Below, one piece after another: positions 17,032-26,067 of a DNA stretch of 64,000 nucleotides (positions within the stretch are counted from its first letter, which is position 1; each line of letters starts with the position of its first letter). The position numbers and the translations under genes were made by a program. Source of the DNA: an uncultured Devosia sp. Its GTDB lineage: Bacteria; Pseudomonadota; Alphaproteobacteria; Rhizobiales; Devosiaceae. The notes below the pieces were generated by a model. That model saw only the letters and a list, made by a program, of their open reading frames with translations, ran no database searches and was not told the origin of the DNA. The stretch covers positions 1 through 64,000 of the forward strand of contig NZ_CAJXJS010000014.1 in the NCBI RefSeq assembly GCF_913055165.1, given 5' to 3'.

Positions 17032-17898
17032 TTAGCCACCCCGCCAGACGGGCTCGCCCATTTCGGGCAGGTTGTAGAACTGGCGCACCACGTCCCACCC
17101 CTCCTTGGCGGTATCGACCACGGTGAACAGGTCCGGGTCGTCCGGCGAGATCGTGCCGGCCTCGGCCAGGGCCTCGAGATTGATCACCTTGGTCCAGAAT
17201 TCCTTGCCAAAGAGCAGGATGGGGATGCGATCCATGCGCCCGGTCTGGATGAGGGTCAGGCTCTCGAAGAACTCATCCAGCGTGCCGAATCCACCCGGGA
17301 AGACGGCGACCGTCTTTGCGCGCATGAGGAAATGAATCTTGCGCGTGGCGAAGTAGTGGAAGTTGAAGCTGAGGTCGGGCGTGACATAGAGATTGGGCGC
17401 CTGCTCATGTGGCAGCACGATGTTGAGGCCGATGGTGGGCGCGCCCATATCGGCGGCGCCGCGATTGCCCGCTTCCATCACCCCGGGACCGCCGCCGGTG
17501 GTCACTACGAATTCCTTGAAATCGAGCGACGCGGCCGTCTGGGAAGCCAGTTGAGCGAACTTGCGCGCCTCCTCATAATAGCGCGAGGCGGCCTCGAGAT
17601 TGCGCCGCTGGGTCTCATTCTTGGCCGCCCAGGCTGGCTTGCCCGGCTCGGGAATGCGTGCGCCGCCGAACAGCACCACGGTGGAATTGATGCCGTGCTC
17701 CCGCAGGCGGAACTCGGGCTTGAGATATTCGAGTTGGAAGCGCACGCCACGGGTGTCTTCCGAGGTCATGAACTCGTCGTCAGCAAAGGCGAGGCGATAG
17801 GCGGCGCTACGCGTCTGGGGCGTATCTGGCGCCTTGCGCGAGACCGCAATGTCCTCGCTGGAGGTTCGCAATGAGGTTGGGTGGCGGCGATTTGCCAA
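17032..17898 (-). CDS. LOG family protein (Rossmann-fold nucleotide-binding)
   Basis: A 288-residue member of the TIGR00730/LOG family, with the two signature motifs GGGPGVMEAGNRGA and PGGFGTLDEFFE. LOG proteins cleave nucleoside 5'-monophosphates to the base and ribose phosphate; some make cytokinins. This is the longer bacterial type with an N-terminal extension (about 80 residues). I chose a TTG start at 17898 (LANRRHPTS) since GGGAG stands seven bases before it and a longer frame would overlap the next, divergent gene. The stop is 13 bases from that of the hybrid kinase. Confidence 0.85.
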   Translation of the reverse strand: MANRRHPTSLRTSSEDIAVSRKAPDTPQTRSAAYRLAFADDEFMTSEDTRGVRFQLEYLKPEFRLREHGINSTVVLFGGARIPEPGKPAWAAKNETQRRNLEAASRYYEEARKFAQLASQTAASLDFKEFVVTTGGGPGVMEAGNRGAADMGAPTIGLNIVLPHEQAPNLYVTPDLSFNFHYFATRKIHFLMRAKTVAVFPGGFGTLDEFFESLTLIQTGRMDRIPILLFGKEFWTKVINLEALAEAGTISPDDPDLFTVVDTAKEGWDVVRQFYNLPEMGEPVWRGG

Positions 17899-17983
17899 GG
17901 CAGGCTCCCTGATTGCCGGCGCCACATTTCGGTGCCGATCCAAAGGGCATAACCAGCCCGGATGGTTCGGGCAAGGGTGGGGC

Positions 17984-18922
17984 ATGACCAATCGGTTCAC
18001 GAGTGTGGAAGCGGTGATCGACCGGGCCGCTCACGGAATTCTGGCCCGCATGCCGCGCGGCCGGCTCGCCGACGGGCTGATCGAGTTCCTGGTCTTTGGC
18101 CTCAAGCAGGCCTGGGCATGCCTGTTCGGTGGACTCATGCTGGGGATGATTCTGCTGACCCGCCTATGGTGGCCGGAAATCGGCATTCATCGCTACGATT
18201 TCTGGTTCCTGGCCGCATTGGGCATGCAGTTGGGCATGATCCTGTTGAGGCTGGAAACGCTGGAAGAGGCTCGGGTGATCCTAATTTTCCATCTGGTCGG
18301 AACCATCATGGAACTCTTCAAGACCGCCATGGGGTCATGGATCTATCCCGAGCCTGCACTCTTGCGCATAGGGGGTGTGCCGCTGTTCTCCGGCTTCATG
18401 TACGCCTGTGTGGGCAGCTACATGGCGCGCATCCAGCGCATCTTCGACATCAGTTTCACCCGCTATCCGCCCATCTTGATGACCGCCGTGCTGGCTGCGG
18501 CGGTCTATATCAACTTTTTCGCCCACCACTATTTTTTCGATTTTCGCTGGGTGCTGTTCGCGGCCACGGCCCTGCTCTACGGCCGCAGCTGGATGCACTA
18601 TCGCGTCTTCCGCTTCACCCACCGCATGCCGATGCTGCTGGCATTCCTATTAGTGGCGCTGTTCATCTGGATCGCGGAGAATATCGGCACCTGGTCGCGC
18701 GCCTGGATCTATCCGGGCCAGGAGAATGGCTGGACCCTGGTGAGCTGGGACAAGCTGGGCTCGTGGTACCTGCTGATGCTGATTTCGGTGGTGCTGGTGA
18801 CGCTGGTGCATCGACCTCGCCAGCATGATGGCGCAACGCAGGCGCAGCCGGACACCGCAGGTATGGAATGGTCACACCGACGGCCCGATCCCGGAAGCTG
18901 GGCTCGCAATAATTCGAAATAA
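17984..18922 (+). CDS. DUF817 integral membrane protein
   Basis: A 312-residue inner-membrane protein with about eight hydrophobic helices. It shows the DUF817 pattern: LIEFLVFGLKQAWACLFGGL, HLVGTIMELFKTAMGSWIYP, GGVPLFSGFMYACVGSYMAR, and the paired ENIGTWSRAWIYPGQENGW. Function of the family is unknown. The ATG at 17984 follows AAGGGTGGGG. It is divergent from the LOG gene with an 85-base gap. The final 30 residues are charged and outside the membrane. Confidence 0.85.
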   Translation: MTNRFTSVEAVIDRAAHGILARMPRGRLADGLIEFLVFGLKQAWACLFGGLMLGMILLTRLWWPEIGIHRYDFWFLAALGMQLGMILLRLETLEEARVILIFHLVGTIMELFKTAMGSWIYPEPALLRIGGVPLFSGFMYACVGSYMARIQRIFDISFTRYPPILMTAVLAAAVYINFFAHHYFFDFRWVLFAATALLYGRSWMHYRVFRFTHRMPMLLAFLLVALFIWIAENIGTWSRAWIYPGQENGWTLVSWDKLGSWYLLMLISVVLVTLVHRPRQHDGATQAQPDTAGMEWSHRRPDPGSWARNNSK

Positions 18923-18986
18923 ACGATCACATCAATAATTCTCCGCGCCCAGACAGTCCGAGTATTCACCACTCCTCAACAAACAC

Positions 18987-20048
18987 ATGATCTGCTGCCT
19001 GCAGGAGGGCGCAGAATTGTTGCTGTTTACCGACCGTCACCTGGAGCCTGAAGGCGAGCTCAACCGGCTAATCATGCGAGGGGTGTGCCGGTTGTTCCCG
19101 ATCCATTCGGCCCCCTCCATCAAGGTCGACAACGCCCTGATCCTGTGTGACGTGGATTTGGAGAATTTCGCCAGCGCCCACATGCTGCGCCTGGCTCTTG
19201 CCGTTCATCGCTCACCGGACAACCCGCTGGTATTTCTGTTGCGGGACCGCAATCATCACAGCGAGTCCCAGGCTCGCGCGCTGGGCGCCAGCGACACAAT
19301 CGATGGAGTTGAGGGCCTGGATAGTGCGCTAATGCATCTGCTGGCGAAATATCCGTTCCTCAACACGCATCAGAGCTGCGTGCCGGCAGAGGCGAAAATG
19401 GCGGTCGAAGGCCTGCTGGATCCCCGCATCTGGAACAAGCCGGGCGACTATAACGACATGATCGACACGGGTGCCCAGGCCGTGCTGGATGCCGTGGAGG
19501 CCAAGGGCATTCACCACTGGATGGACGAGGTCTGGTCATATGACGACCGCACCTATCAGCACTGTTTGCTGGTGGCCGGTATGTCTGCGGCCTTCGGGTC
19601 GTCGCTGGGCTTTTCACGCGGAGACAAGATCCTGCTGACCACGGCCGGATTGGTTCATGATGTCGGCAAGGCCTTCGTGCCAATAGAAATCCTCAATAAG
19701 GAAACCGCCCTCGATGCGGCCGAACTGGCGAATATCCGACGCCACCCGATGATCGGCTATGCCATTCTCAAGGAGCATGGCGTGCGCAACACCGATGTCC
19801 TGGGCTGCGTCAGGTCGCATCATGAGATGCTGGATGGTTCGGGCTATCCTGCGGGCCTAACCGGTCCGGCTCTTCCAGATCTGGTCAAGATGATCACCAT
19901 TTGCGATGTGTTTTCCGCATTGGTGGAGCGCCGTGCCTATAAGGAACCGATGCCTTCTGAAGCGGCCTTCGATTATCTCAAGGAGAACCGGGGCTACTTT
20001 GACCCGGCTCTGGTGAGAGCCTTCGAGCCTTGTTTTAAGGCAGCGTGA
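18987..20048 (+). CDS. HD-GYP-type phosphohydrolase with N-terminal pseudo-receiver
   Basis: A 353-residue cytoplasmic protein. The C-terminal half (about 165-345) is an HD-GYP domain: AGLVHDVGK with the HD pair, RRHPMIGYAIL, and HHEMLDGSGYP, in which the GYP motif is intact. It probably hydrolyses c-di-GMP. The first 125 residues look like a degenerate receiver-type domain (LILCDVDL, ARALGASDTI), without a clear phosphorylation site. It is the third c-di-GMP-related gene in the window after the EAL protein, before the GGDEF-EAL sensor. Confidence 0.85.
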   Translation: MICCLQEGAELLLFTDRHLEPEGELNRLIMRGVCRLFPIHSAPSIKVDNALILCDVDLENFASAHMLRLALAVHRSPDNPLVFLLRDRNHHSESQARALGASDTIDGVEGLDSALMHLLAKYPFLNTHQSCVPAEAKMAVEGLLDPRIWNKPGDYNDMIDTGAQAVLDAVEAKGIHHWMDEVWSYDDRTYQHCLLVAGMSAAFGSSLGFSRGDKILLTTAGLVHDVGKAFVPIEILNKETALDAAELANIRRHPMIGYAILKEHGVRNTDVLGCVRSHHEMLDGSGYPAGLTGPALPDLVKMITICDVFSALVERRAYKEPMPSEAAFDYLKENRGYFDPALVRAFEPCFKAA

Positions 20049-20080
20049 AGAAGACGCTGGCCATCTATCGGCCCGCCCCC

Positions 20081-20109
20081 TTGCATCGCGCCGCATAAAT
20101 TCGCATATA
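20081..20109 (+). promoter_or_regulatory. Promoter of the SRP RNA gene
   Basis: TTGCAT (20081-20086), 17 bases, CATATA (20104-20109). The end of the -10 lies seven bases before the expected 5' end of the RNA at 20117, which supports both calls. Confidence 0.6.
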
Positions 20110-20116
20110 GCGCTTC

Positions 20117-20211
20117 GGGAGGTTGGCGCGGACGTGTTCCTCGCCAACCGGGTCAGGTCCGGAAGGAAGCAGCCCCAACGAGATCCTCACGGGTCGTTTG
20201 CCAGCCTCCTA
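20117..20211 (+). ncRNA. ffs: Signal recognition particle RNA (4.5S type)
   Basis: A 95-base RNA with the conserved SRP core: the GGTCAGGTCCGGAAGGAAGC apical motif near 20150-20170, where Ffh binds, with the GGAA tetraloop. The ends GGGAGGTTGGC and GCCAGCCTCCT pair to close the long hairpin. The RNA joins Ffh to form the particle that brings membrane proteins to the Sec translocon. It sits immediately upstream of dnaX, its usual place in many Hyphomicrobiales. The ends are estimated from the pairing and promoter. Confidence 0.92.
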
Positions 20212-20344
20212 CTCAATCTGTTCACAACTGGGCATATCGACCTCGCCATTGGCCTCTTGGCTTTTGCGGTCGGGCGCGGCTTGCCCTATGGTCCGGGCAT
20301 GAACAAAGGCAGATTCCCTGTTGAGCGCAGAACGGACGGACGGC

Positions 20345-22099
20345 ATGGCTGAAACCCAGACCACGCCCTATCTGGTGCTTGCCCGCAAATACCGCCCGCG
20401 CGACTTCTCGACCCTGGTCGGGCAGGACGCCATGGTGCAGACGCTGGGCAATGCTTTTGCCCAGAACCGCATCCACCATGCCTTTATCCTCACCGGCGTG
20501 CGCGGCGTGGGCAAGACGACCACGGCCCGCATTCTGGCCCGCGCTTTCAACTATGAGGACGAGACCGGCCGCCATCCGACGCTGGAACTGGAAACCGAAG
20601 GCACCCATTGCCGCGCCATCATCGAGGGCCGACATGTCGACGTGGTGGAAATGGACGCCGCGTCCAATACCGGCATCAACGACATTCGCGAGATCATCGA
20701 CTCGGTCAAATATGGCCCTGTTTCGGCGCCCTATAAGGTCTATGTGATCGACGAGGTGCACATGCTCTCGACGGCGGCTTTCAACGGGCTCTTGAAGACG
20801 CTCGAGGAACCGCCGCCCTATGTGAAGTTCATCTTCGCCACGACCGAGATCCGCAAGGTGCCGGTCACAATCCTGTCGCGCTGCCAGCGATTTGACCTAC
20901 GGCGCATTCCGGCCGAGGTGATGAAGGCCTATCTCGAAAAAATTCTTGGCCAGGAAGGTATCGGTTTTGAGCCCGATGCGCTGGCCATGATCGTGCGCGC
21001 CGGCGAGGGCTCGGCCCGGGACTCGCTTTCGCTGCTGGACCAGGCCATCGCGCATGGCAATGGCGCGGTGAGCACTGCGACAGTCAAGGCCATGCTGGGC
21101 CTGGGAGACCGCGCGCGGATCATCGACCTTTTCGAAGACCTGATGAGTGGTCGGATTGCCGAGGCCCTGGGTGCGCTCAAGGAACTCTATGATCTGGGCG
21201 CCGACCCACAGACCCTGCTGGCGGACCTGGCCGAATTCACCCATCTGGTGACCCGCATCAAGGTGGTGCCGGCCGCGGCCGACGATGCGTCCTTGACGCC
21301 CGATGAGCGGACACGCGGTGCGGACCTCGCGCAGCGCCTGCCCATGCGGGCGCTGACCCGCGCCTGGCAAATCCTGTTCAAGGGCAATGAGGAAACGGCG
21401 CGGGCCGGCAATGCGCTGCAGGCGGCTGAAATGACGCTGATCCGGCTGGCCTATGCCGCGGACCTGCCCAGCCCGGACGAGGTCATCTCGAAGCTGACCC
21501 AGCAGGGCAACCTGCCCAGCGGATCGAGCGCCCCGCAACTGCCGCCACGCGGCCCGTCGGGCGGCGCTTCGGCCATGCGCATGGAAGCCGTGCAATCGGC
21601 GCCTGCGCCGGTCGCTGTCGCACCGCCCGCGCCCGCAGTTCCGGCGACGCGGCCACAAGCGGTTGCCCAGCCGGCCCTGGCAAGTGTGGCCAGCTACAAG
21701 GACCTGATCGCGCTGGCCGCGGCGAAGCGCGACGTGCTGGTGAAGCTGGCGCTGGAAAGCCAGATGCGGCCGGTCAGCTTCGAGCAGGGCCGCATCGAGG
21801 TGGCGCTGAGCGATGGTGCCGATCCGGGTATCATCGCCACGCTATCGGCCCGGCTGCAGACCTGGACCGGGCAGCGCTGGCTGGTGATGGTCTCGACCAA
21901 GGCGCCGGAGGGTCTGACCATCCGGCAGGAGAAGGAACAGCGCAAGGAGGCGGCCACCGCCGCCGCGCATGACGATCCGCTGGTCAAGGCCATATTGGAG
22001 ACATTTCCCGGGGCCAAGCTGGTGAACGTGTCGGTGCGCGACGAGGAAGCCGCACCAGCCGAACTGGCGCCACCCCCACTTGAAGAGGACGACGAATGA
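20345..22099 (+). CDS. dnaX: DNA polymerase III subunits gamma/tau
   Basis: Clamp-loader ATPase subunit of the replicative polymerase, 584 residues. The P-loop GVRGVGKTTTARIL, the Walker B/DEVH motif VYVIDEVHMLS, and LLKTLEEPPPYVKFIFATTE with the SRC arginine finger in ILSRCQRFDLRRI are present. The zinc-finger cysteines of E. coli DnaX are missing (only Cys in THCRAIIEGRH); this is common in alphaproteobacteria. A Pro/Ala-rich linker (about 395-445) joins the tau-specific tail. The ATG at 20345 is preferred over a TTG at 20321; neither has a strong ribosome site. Its stop overlaps the next ATG by four bases. Confidence 0.95.
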   Translation: MAETQTTPYLVLARKYRPRDFSTLVGQDAMVQTLGNAFAQNRIHHAFILTGVRGVGKTTTARILARAFNYEDETGRHPTLELETEGTHCRAIIEGRHVDVVEMDAASNTGINDIREIIDSVKYGPVSAPYKVYVIDEVHMLSTAAFNGLLKTLEEPPPYVKFIFATTEIRKVPVTILSRCQRFDLRRIPAEVMKAYLEKILGQEGIGFEPDALAMIVRAGEGSARDSLSLLDQAIAHGNGAVSTATVKAMLGLGDRARIIDLFEDLMSGRIAEALGALKELYDLGADPQTLLADLAEFTHLVTRIKVVPAAADDASLTPDERTRGADLAQRLPMRALTRAWQILFKGNEETARAGNALQAAEMTLIRLAYAADLPSPDEVISKLTQQGNLPSGSSAPQLPPRGPSGGASAMRMEAVQSAPAPVAVAPPAPAVPATRPQAVAQPALASVASYKDLIALAAAKRDVLVKLALESQMRPVSFEQGRIEVALSDGADPGIIATLSARLQTWTGQRWLVMVSTKAPEGLTIRQEKEQRKEAATAAAHDDPLVKAILETFPGAKLVNVSVRDEEAAPAELAPPPLEEDDE

Positions 22100-22419
22100 A
22101 AGACATCATGGGCATGATGAAGGCCGCCGGCGAGATGAAGGCCAAGATGGAGGCCATGCAGGCCGAGCTGGCCGAGCTGGTGGTCGAGGGCCGTTCGGGC
22201 GGCGGCATGGTGAGCGTGTCGCTGAGCGGCAAGGGCGACATGCGCGGGCTCAAGATCGATCCGTCGCTGCTCAAGCCCGAGGATGCCGAAGTGGTCGAGG
22301 ACCTGATCGTGGCCGCCTATAACGACGCCAAGGGCAAGAGCGAGGCCGAAGCGCAGCGCAAGATGGCCGAAGTGACCGCGGGCCTGCCCATTCCGCCGGG
22401 CATGAAGCTGCCGTTCTAG
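22096..22419 (+). CDS. YbaB/EbfC family nucleoid-associated protein
   Basis: A 107-residue DNA-binding protein of the YbaB/EbfC family, which binds as a dimer and coats DNA. Family marks: MKDIMGMMKAAGEMKAKMEA, the sheet region GGGMVSVSLSGKGDMRGLKI and the helical end GLPIPPGMKLPF. The dnaX-ybaB-recR order is widely conserved and ties it to replication and repair. It overlaps dnaX by ATGA. Confidence 0.95.
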   Translation: MKDIMGMMKAAGEMKAKMEAMQAELAELVVEGRSGGGMVSVSLSGKGDMRGLKIDPSLLKPEDAEVVEDLIVAAYNDAKGKSEAEAQRKMAEVTAGLPIPPGMKLPF

Positions 22420-22431
22420 GCTGGTGCCAGA

Positions 22432-23028
22432 TTGGCCACCGGCGGACCTGAAATCGAACAGCTGATCCAGCTCCTGGCGCGCCTGCCGGGGCTTGGCCCG
22501 CGCTCGGCGCGGCGGGCGGTGCTGCACCTGATCAAGAAGAAGGAGCAGCTGATGCTGCCCCTGTCAGCGGCGCTGGACCGCGCGGTCGTGGCCGTGAAAA
22601 GCTGCGAAGTCTGCGGCAATGTGGATACGACTATTCCCTGCTCGATCTGCGCTGACCCGCGGCGCGGGGAAAGCGGCATCCTGATCGTGGTGGAAGACGT
22701 GGCCGACCTCTGGGCGCTGGAGCGCGCCGGGGTGGGTCAGGTGCGCTATCATGTGCTGGGCGGGGTGCTGTCGCCGCTTGACGGGGTGGGGCCGGACGAC
22801 CTCAACCTCGAAGGGCTGATCGCGCGAGCGCATGATTATTCGGAAATCGTGCTGGCGATGAACGCCACCGTGGAAGGCCAGACCACGGCCCATTACATCA
22901 CCGACCGGCTGGCGGGTACGAACATCAAGGTGACCCGCCTTGCCCATGGCGTGCCGGTGGGCGGGGAGCTGGACTATCTCGACGAGGGCACACTGAGCCA
23001 GGCGCTCAAGGCGAGGACCGAGATTTAG
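22432..23028 (+). CDS. recR: Recombination protein RecR
   Basis: RecR helps RecO load RecA at gaps during recombinational repair. The 198-residue protein has the N-terminal helix-hairpin-helix [19 protein letters not shown], a four-Cys zinc site in [19 protein letters not shown], and a Toprim domain with [15 protein letters not shown] and [14 protein letters not shown]. The start is TTG at 22432, 12 bases after ybaB; there is no strong ribosome site, so translation may depend on coupling. Confidence 0.95.
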   Translation: MATGGPEIEQLIQLLARLPGLGPRSARRAVLHLIKKKEQLMLPLSAALDRAVVAVKSCEVCGNVDTTIPCSICADPRRGESGILIVVEDVADLWALERAGVGQVRYHVLGGVLSPLDGVGPDDLNLEGLIARAHDYSEIVLAMNATVEGQTTAHYITDRLAGTNIKVTRLAHGVPVGGELDYLDEGTLSQALKARTEI

Positions 23029-23065
23029 GCGCTCTGACGGCGCTAGCGGTTTCGTTCCTGCCCCA

Positions 23066-23148
23066 CACCCCACCCTAGCTCTGCCGCGCCCCGGCGGGCC
23101 TCACCACGCTGCCCTCCCCACAAGGGGGAGGGAAATTAGGGTGGGGTG
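23066..23148. repeat. Nested palindromic intergenic repeat after recR
   Basis: CACCCCACCCTA (23066-23077) and TAGGGTGGGGTG (23137-23148) form a perfect 12-base inverted repeat; inside it CCCTCCCC (23112-23119) and GGGGAGGG (23125-23132) form a second hairpin. Elements of this look are scattered in Hyphomicrobiales genomes between genes. It lies between two convergent genes and may also act as a terminator. Confidence 0.65.
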
Positions 23149-23177
23149 ACAGCCGGCTTTATAAGAGCGCTGCAACA

Positions 23178-23654
23178 CTAGTGCATGTGCGGATCGAATT
23201 CCTCGCTGCCATGCCAGACGTGGTCATCGTCGACCGGGCCGTCCTCATCGTCCTCGTAGAAAACTTCTTCGCCGATCAACGCCTCCCGCGCGTCGCTGTC
23301 GTCGGGGGAAAGGGCGTCGAGGTGGTCGGAAGGGTCGACGGACATGGGCGCATCCACTGCGCCGGTCTCTTCGGCATTGTCCAGGTCGCGCTGAAGCTCG
23401 GCAATGGCGCGATCCAGTTCCTCGAGCACATAGACCGGGTCCTGCTCGCCAAAGTCGCCGCTTTCACGCGCCGCGGTTTCGTTGCGCATCTCCCACAGCC
23501 GCTCCAGACGTTCCTGCGCGGGGCGATCGTCGCCGTAGAGCAGGTCATCGATCTCGCTCTGGCTATAAGGCTGAGAGATGCCGGGCGTGTCTGCGTTGTC
23601 GAAATTGGTTTCCTGGGGCACCAGGCTCCCCGGATGATGATGGTTCTGGACCAT
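23178..23654 (-). CDS. Acidic hypothetical protein, 158 residues
   Basis: A soluble, very acidic protein that I do not recognise. It begins MVQNHHHPGSLVPQE, has SQSEIDDLLYGDDRP (about 31-45), a helical middle with YVLEELDRAIAELQRDL and an Asp/Glu-rich tail ending HVWHGSEEFDPHMH. There is no signal peptide or membrane segment. The ATG at 23654 follows GGGAG by seven bases. It is divergent from the DUF2945 gene by 102 bases and may share its stress promoter region. Confidence 0.65.
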   Translation of the reverse strand: MVQNHHHPGSLVPQETNFDNADTPGISQPYSQSEIDDLLYGDDRPAQERLERLWEMRNETAARESGDFGEQDPVYVLEELDRAIAELQRDLDNAEETGAVDAPMSVDPSDHLDALSPDDSDAREALIGEEVFYEDDEDGPVDDDHVWHGSEEFDPHMH

Positions 23655-23690
23655 GATGCGTCTCCCATTTCGCTTGGCCACGACAATGAA

Positions 23691-23715
23691 GGAACGCGAT
23701 GGAGGGCAGAGAGTT
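23691..23715 (+). promoter_or_regulatory. Candidate EcfG (general stress) promoter for the DUF2945 gene
   Basis: GGAAC, 16 bases, AGTT, close to the EcfG/RpoE-type consensus GGAAC-N16/17-CGTT used in the general stress response of alphaproteobacteria. The predicted transcript would start about 30-35 bases before the ATG at 23757. One base of the -10 differs from the consensus. Confidence 0.45.
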
Positions 23716-23756
23716 CGACCAGATCGGACAAAAAAGACGAAGCGGATGGGACGGAA

Positions 23757-23975
23757 ATGGGATTGCGAAACGGAACCAGGGTCAGTTGGCGATGGGGCGC
23801 GCACGCCACCTCAGGAAAGATTGTGGAGCGGTTCACTCGGCCGGTCGCCCGTACCATCAAGGGCACCGAGGTCACGCGCAACGCCAGCCGCGCCGAGCCG
23901 GCCTATCTGATTGAGCAGGACGACGGAGACCAAGTGCTCAAGAGCCGCAGCGAAGTAACCCGCAGCCGCACTTAG
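23757..23975 (+). CDS. DUF2945 family small protein
   Basis: A 72-residue protein of the DUF2945 (hypervirulence-associated TUDOR-like, HVA1) family: GTRVSWRWGAHATSGKIVER at residues 5-24, RTIKGTEVTRNASRAEPAYL and IEQDDGDQVLKSRSEV to the end. These small barrel proteins have no proven activity and are often stress-induced in rhizobia. Its last four bases overlap the end of the convergent rmuC gene. A candidate EcfG promoter lies just upstream. Confidence 0.82.
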   Translation: MGLRNGTRVSWRWGAHATSGKIVERFTRPVARTIKGTEVTRNASRAEPAYLIEQDDGDQVLKSRSEVTRSRT

Positions 23976-25396
23976 TTGAGATCGCCCGGCTCATCCCGAA
24001 CCAGCCGCAGGGTGGGCGCCTCATCGCTACCGCCATCCCATTTGGGCGGAATGGCCTTGGATGACTTGGCCCCCAGCTCCCGGAGCATTTCAACCTGGCG
24101 CACCACATTGCCGCGCCCGTTGGAGAGCTGGTTACGCGCTTCATCGAAGCTCGATCGTGCCTTGTCGAGATGCCCGTCCAGCTTGTCCATGGTGGAGAGA
24201 AATCCGGCCACCTTGTCGTACAGCTGGCCGGCGCGTTCGGCGATCTCCTCGGCGTTCTGATGGCGCTTTTCGATGTCCCAGACATTGCGCACGGTGCGCA
24301 GCACGGTCATCAGCGTGGTGGGGGTCGTCAGCATGACGCCCTTGCCCATACCGAACTCGACCAGCTTGGCATCGTGCTGGATAGCCGTGGCGAGGGCGGA
24401 TTCAATGGGCACGAACATCATCACATAGTCGAGACTGGACTTGGCGGCACGGTGATAGGTCTTGTCGCCCAAAGTGGTGATATGGCCGCGTACCGAGGTG
24501 ATATGCGCCCGCAAATGCTGGTCGCGGTCATCCTCGGGGCTGTTCACGAAGGCCTCGAAGGCAGTCAGCGACACCTTGGAGTCGATGACCAGCCGGTCGC
24601 CATTGGGCATGAGGATTTCGACATCGGTGCGGACGCGCTGGCCGTCCTCGCCGGTGTGGCTCTGCTGGGTGAAATACTGCTCGCCCTCGCGCAAACCCGA
24701 TTGTTCGAGAATGGTGGAGAGGATCATCTCGCCCCAGGCGCCCTGGGTTTGCGAATTGCCCTTGAGTGCGCGGGTCAGGTTCTGCGCCTCGGTGGTGATC
24801 TGCAGATTGCTTTCAGCCAGGGCGCGGATGCGCTCGCCCATGGCCGAGCGATCTTCGACCAGGTTTTTGTGGAACTCGGTGATCTTGTCCTGCAGCGGTT
24901 TGAGCAGCGTATCGACCTGTTCGCGGTTCTGCTTGGTGAAGGTCTCGCTATGGGTCTGTAGCACCTCGCCGGCGATGGACTTGAACTCGACGGTCATCTG
25001 CTGGCGCACTTCCTCGAAGCGCTTCAGATTGGCCTCATTTTGCCGGGCCTGCTCGTCCAGCCGCGTGCGCATGGCGGCCAGTTCGGATTGCAGTCCGCTG
25101 GATTTCTCGCGCTCAGCATCCAGCAGATCTGTGGCACGCTCCCGTTCTCGCTCAATCTGGCCCTCGAGTTCACGAATCCGGGTGTCGCGCGTGGCGATCT
25201 GGTCGAGAAAGCTGGCCTTAAGGCCGTCGCTGGCCTCTCGCGCCGCCTGCTCGGCTCGGGTGGCATTGGAACGGGCCGAAACCACCAGCCAGCCGGCCAG
25301 CGCGACAAGCAAGACTATGCTGACGCCAAGCAGCGCCATGGCAGCAGTGACGGAAAACTCGCCCAGGGTGAACAGTACAGTATCAAGGTCGCGCAT
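23972..25396 (-). CDS. rmuC: DNA recombination protein RmuC
   Basis: A 474-residue membrane-anchored nuclease-like protein that limits DNA inversions and rearrangements. It has one N-terminal membrane segment (AAMALLGVSIVLLVALAGWL, about 18-39), a long coiled coil (about 42-180), and the PD-(D/E)XK-like RmuC domain with GNSQTQGAWGEMILSTILEQ, VIDSKVSLTAFEAF and DYVMMFVPIESAL. Length is typical. It shares four bases at its end with the DUF2945 gene. Confidence 0.94.
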   Translation of the reverse strand: MRDLDTVLFTLGEFSVTAAMALLGVSIVLLVALAGWLVVSARSNATRAEQAAREASDGLKASFLDQIATRDTRIRELEGQIERERERATDLLDAEREKSSGLQSELAAMRTRLDEQARQNEANLKRFEEVRQQMTVEFKSIAGEVLQTHSETFTKQNREQVDTLLKPLQDKITEFHKNLVEDRSAMGERIRALAESNLQITTEAQNLTRALKGNSQTQGAWGEMILSTILEQSGLREGEQYFTQQSHTGEDGQRVRTDVEILMPNGDRLVIDSKVSLTAFEAFVNSPEDDRDQHLRAHITSVRGHITTLGDKTYHRAAKSSLDYVMMFVPIESALATAIQHDAKLVEFGMGKGVMLTTPTTLMTVLRTVRNVWDIEKRHQNAEEIAERAGQLYDKVAGFLSTMDKLDGHLDKARSSFDEARNQLSNGRGNVVRQVEMLRELGAKSSKAIPPKWDGGSDEAPTLRLVRDEPGDLN

Positions 25397-25527
25397 GGCG
25401 GCACTCTAGTGCGATTCTTCTGTTCGCAAAATGTTCTGCTACCGCGCTTTGCAGCACCCCGGAGTTGACCCCGGGGCCGGAAATCGCCATATCGGAGGCA
25501 ATCCACTCTTCGCCGGACTTTTTTACC

Positions 25528-26043
25528 ATGGCCGTTCGCCCCATCCTGATCATTCCCGATGCGCGTCTGCGCGCCGTTGCCGACTCCATTATCGAGGTCG
25601 ACGACGAGATCAAGGCCCTGGCCAAGGACATGCTGGACACCATGTATGACGCGCCGGGCATCGGCCTGGCCGCGCCCCAGATCGGGGTGATGAAGCGCAT
25701 CGTGGTGATGGACCTGGCCGGCGAAGACGAGCCTCCCGCCCCGCTGGTGATGATCAATCCCGAGATCACCCATTTCGGCGACCAGATGCAGGTGACCGAG
25801 GAAGGGTGCCTCTCCATTCCCGAGCTCTATTACGAGGTCGAGCGGCCCAATGACGTGACGGTGAAATACACCGATCTCGAGGGCAAGGACGTGATCAAGG
25901 AGGCCTCGGGCAAGCTGGCCGTCTGCATCCAGCACGAGCTCGATCATCTCGATGGCGTACTCTATATCGACTATCTCAGCCGGTTGAAGCGCGACCGCGT
26001 GATCAAGAAATTCGACAAGGCCGCCAAACGCGCGGCGGGTTGA
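25528..26043 (+). CDS. def: Peptide deformylase
   Basis: Removes the formyl group from the N-terminal methionine of new proteins, using a divalent metal, usually iron. All three family motifs are present in the 171-residue protein: GIGLAAPQIG, EGCLSIPELYYEV (Cys ligand), and QHELDHLDGVL (two His ligands and the catalytic Glu). The ATG at 25528 is where homology starts. It pairs with fmt, which adds the formyl group, 133 bases downstream. Confidence 0.97.
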   Translation: MAVRPILIIPDARLRAVADSIIEVDDEIKALAKDMLDTMYDAPGIGLAAPQIGVMKRIVVMDLAGEDEPPAPLVMINPEITHFGDQMQVTEEGCLSIPELYYEVERPNDVTVKYTDLEGKDVIKEASGKLAVCIQHELDHLDGVLYIDYLSRLKRDRVIKKFDKAAKRAAG

Positions 26044-26067
26044 TGGGGCGCCTGCCCCTGCGAGAGC

